Shown: positions 60,754-64,000 of the stretch, in pieces
Layout: every line of letters starts with the position of its first letter
Position numbering within the stretch: position 1 is the first letter of the stretch
Assembly: GCF_025244865.1 (NCBI RefSeq)
Contig: NZ_CP104272.1
Span: 3,162,001-3,226,000 of the forward strand
Source of the DNA: Arthrobacter sp. zg-Y1110
GTDB lineage: Bacteria > Actinomycetota > Actinomycetes > Actinomycetales > Micrococcaceae
Direction of reading: 5' to 3'
DNA: 64,000 bases
Notes under the pieces: model-generated
Told to the model about the DNA's origin: nothing
The model's database searches: none
Seen by the model: only the letters and a program-made list of their open reading frames with translations
Translations under genes and position numbers: made by a program

Positions 60754-60869
60754 GGCGATTCCTTTGTCTTCGGAGGGTGCAGTGTTCGGAGAGTGCGGCG
60801 TGTTCGGGGGTGCGTGGGAGAGGGTGTGACGACGACGGCGCCGGCTTCAGCGCCGTCGTCGGGCGCGGT

Positions 60870-61973
60870 CTAGAGCTGGGTGCCGATCTTGAAGCCCTTG
60901 GCGGGCTCGCCGGAGGCACTGCCGGCGGCGTCGTCGGGGCGGGTGTAGGAGAACCCGTCCGCGCCGATGGTGACCGCCATTTCCGAGGTTTCCGTGCGCT
61001 GGGTAAGCGGCTGCGGGTTGCCGTCCAGGTCCAGCACCAGGGAGGCCTCGGTGTACCAGGACGGGACCACGGGGTTGCCCCACCAGTCGCGGCGCTGGTT
61101 GTCGTGGACGTCCCAGGTGATGGTGGGGTTGTCCGGATCGCCGGTGTAGTAGTCCTGCGTGTAGATCTCGATGCGGTGGTCGTCCGGATCCAGGATGTAG
61201 AGGTAGAAGGCGTTGGAGACGCCGTGCCGGCCGGGGCCGCGTTCAATCCGGTCGGAGATGCGCAGGGCGCCCATCTTGTCGCAGATCTGGATGATGTTGT
61301 GCTTTTCGTGCGTGGCGAAGGCCATGTGGTGCATGCGCGGGCCGTCGCCGCCGGTCAGGGCGGTGTCATGGACGGTGTGCTTGCGGTGCATCCAGGCGGC
61401 GTAGGTGACGCCGTCGGAATCCTTGATGTCCTCGGAGACGCGGAAGCCCAGGTCCTCCAGGTAGGCGCGGCCGCGGGGCACGTCAGGGGTGACCTGGTTG
61501 AAGTGGTCCAGGCGGACCAGTTCCCCGGCGGAGTAGAGGTCGTAGCGCTGGGTGAGGCGTTCCACGTGGTCCACTTCGTAGAAGAACTCGTAGGGGAAGC
61601 CCAGCGGGTCCTCCACGCGCACGGAGTCGCCGATGCCCTTCACGAAGCCGTCCTTGCGGCGCTCGGTGCGGCAACCCAGTTCCTTGTAGTACGCCTCGGC
61701 TACGTCCACGTCTTCGGGGGTGCGGACGCGGTAGGCCAGGGCGGCGACGGCGGCCACCGGGCCCTTGCGCAGCACCAGGTTGTGGTGGATGAACTCCTCC
61801 AGGGAGCGCAGGTAGATGGCGTTCTCGTCCTCTGCGGTGACGTGCAGGCCGAGGACGTCCACGTAGAACTTCCGGGACCGTTCCAGGTCGGTGACCACCA
61901 GGTCCGTGTAGGCGCAGCGGACAATGTCCGGCGGGGCGATGCTCGGGGTGGGAATGCGGTTTTCGATGTCCAT
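60870..61973 (-). CDS. hpaD: Homoprotocatechuate (3,4-dihydroxyphenylacetate) 2,3-dioxygenase
   Basis: 367 aa. Metal ligands His157, His216 and Glu269 and the acid-base His202 correspond, with a constant offset of two, to His155, His214, Glu267 and His200 of the well-studied enzymes HPCD (Brevibacterium, Fe) and MndD (Arthrobacter, Mn). Other conserved parts are RMHHMAFATHEKHNI and YLYILDPDDHRIEIY. It opens the catechol ring beside the hydroxyls. Fe or Mn use cannot be told from sequence. Confidence 0.95.
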   Translation of the reverse strand: MDIENRIPTPSIAPPDIVRCAYTDLVVTDLERSRKFYVDVLGLHVTAEDENAIYLRSLEEFIHHNLVLRKGPVAAVAALAYRVRTPEDVDVAEAYYKELGCRTERRKDGFVKGIGDSVRVEDPLGFPYEFFYEVDHVERLTQRYDLYSAGELVRLDHFNQVTPDVPRGRAYLEDLGFRVSEDIKDSDGVTYAAWMHRKHTVHDTALTGGDGPRMHHMAFATHEKHNIIQICDKMGALRISDRIERGPGRHGVSNAFYLYILDPDDHRIEIYTQDYYTGDPDNPTITWDVHDNQRRDWWGNPVVPSWYTEASLVLDLDGNPQPLTQRTETSEMAVTIGADGFSYTRPDDAAGSASGEPAKGFKIGTQL

Positions 61974-62017
61974 GGTTTTGCTCCTTTGCAAACGGCGGGG
62001 GAAGTGTCGGGGAGGGG

Positions 62018-63535
<1,518 letters not shown>

Positions 63536-63583
63536 GGTTTCCTCTTTCGTGTGTTTCTTTAGATCGGGAGGCTTTAGCTGTTC

Positions 63584-64000
63584 TTAGATCGGGGAAGGCG
63601 GCTGGTGGTTCTGGGCCAGGAACGCGTTGAGCGTGCTGGTGCGGTGCGCGCGGGCGGCGTGTTCGACGTCGGCCGCCGGGGCGCCGGCGTCGATCAGGTC
63701 CAGCAGCGCCTCGTGTTCCTGTACCGAGGCGTGCGCCCGGTCCGGGACGTACCGGAAGACGGAGGAGCGCATGCGGCCCAGCCGGTTCCAGCCGCGGTGG
63801 ACCAGGTCCAGGATGTGCGGATTGGGGCAGCGGGCGTAGAGCAGGGCGTGGAACTCGGTGTTCAGGGCGGTGAAGCGGACCGGGTCGAAGTTGTCGAGGA
63901 CCTCGCGCATCTGGTTGTTCAGTTCCCGGGCCTTAGCCAGTTCCTCGGCGCTGATGCTCGGGGCGGCCAGGGCGGTGGCGGCACCTTCGATAATGCTGAG
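63584..64000 (-). CDS. GntR-family regulator, FCD domain (partial)
   Basis: The frame continues past the right edge, so the N-terminal DNA-binding part is missing. The visible 138 residues hold the FCD ligand domain: FTALNTEFHALLYARCPNPHILDLV, RMRSSVFRYVPDR and VQEHEALLDLIDAGAPAADVEHAARAHR, with the metal-binding Asp/His pattern. It stops 48 bases before hpaE and is likely the local regulator of the hpa genes. The C-terminus is short and Pro/Gln-rich. Confidence 0.8.
   Translation of the reverse strand, partial: LSIIEGAATALAAPSISAEELAKARELNNQMREVLDNFDPVRFTALNTEFHALLYARCPNPHILDLVHRGWNRLGRMRSSVFRYVPDRAHASVQEHEALLDLIDAGAPAADVEHAARAHRTSTLNAFLAQNHQPPSPI

Overview
The window is high-GC, gene-dense chromosomal DNA from an actinobacterium. 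Arthrobacter or a close relative (Micrococcaceae) fits best, as an inference. The grounds are a DUF664 mycothiol-transferase-type DinB protein, many start codons placed 6-8 nt after a TANNNT box (leaderless transcripts), Arthrobacter-style small proteins, and a homoprotocatechuate dioxygenase of the MndD/HPCD type known from Arthrobacter and Brevibacterium. There is no prophage, transposase, rRNA or CRISPR array; one tRNA-Ala(CGC) is present. All functions below come from reading protein motifs and gene order; no database search was run.

Layout. 1-6.6 kb: the end of an NRAMP manganese transporter, thioredoxin reductase, several GNAT acetyltransferases, a two-gene ABC exporter and small proteins. 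6.6-19.5 kb: tRNA-Ala, a cysteine-rich copper-storage protein, a DinB/mycothiol transferase, an IclR regulator, a P1B-type metal ATPase, CorA, a META-type lipoprotein, two MFS carriers, manganese catalase, an S10 peptidase and a methyltransferase. 19.5-26 kb: a stress-flavoured block (disordered/membrane protein, two tiny proteins, an SDR, a universal stress protein) followed by an MFS exporter divergent from its TetR regulator.

26-41.8 kb is the metabolic centre, a purine-to-glyoxylate island. On the minus strand a tightly packed operon runs uraD-uraH-uricase-NCS2 permease-DUF6986 lyase-like protein-ureidoglycine aminohydrolase-(hydroxypyruvate isomerase::allantoinase fusion), with a CoA-ester-lyase-like gene after it. 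On the plus strand xdhC and a two-gene xanthine dehydrogenase diverge. Together they take xanthine to urate, allantoin, allantoate and the ureidoglycine/ureidoglycolate step. Allantoate amidohydrolase is not in the window. The fusion joins the allantoin step to a hydroxypyruvate-isomerase-like domain, which belongs to glyoxylate assimilation.

42-57 kb is accessory: a DapA-like aldolase with a DMT transporter divergent from a MarR regulator, two back-to-back paralogous PadR/membrane-protein modules, a lipoprotein, tandem GNAT paralogues, a GT87 glycosyltransferase, a MarR/hydrolase pair, an acyl-CoA ligase lacking its C-terminal domain, a bile-salt-hydrolase-like enzyme and an M23 peptidase. 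57-64 kb is a homoprotocatechuate (4-hydroxyphenylacetate) meta-cleavage cluster (hpaE, hpaD, hpaH, hpaI, MFS carrier) with a GntR/FCD regulator cut by the window edge.

Two families of intergenic structured repeats stand out. Family A is a palindrome built on CGGTTTG...CCCTGCG, found at 19.6, 26.0, 41.9-42.4 and 44.8 kb. Family B is an 80-nt imperfect hairpin unit repeated every 100-102 nt: two tandem copies at 21.1 kb, one at 21.8 kb and four tandem copies at 57.0-57.4 kb, the last followed by two long perfect inverted repeats.
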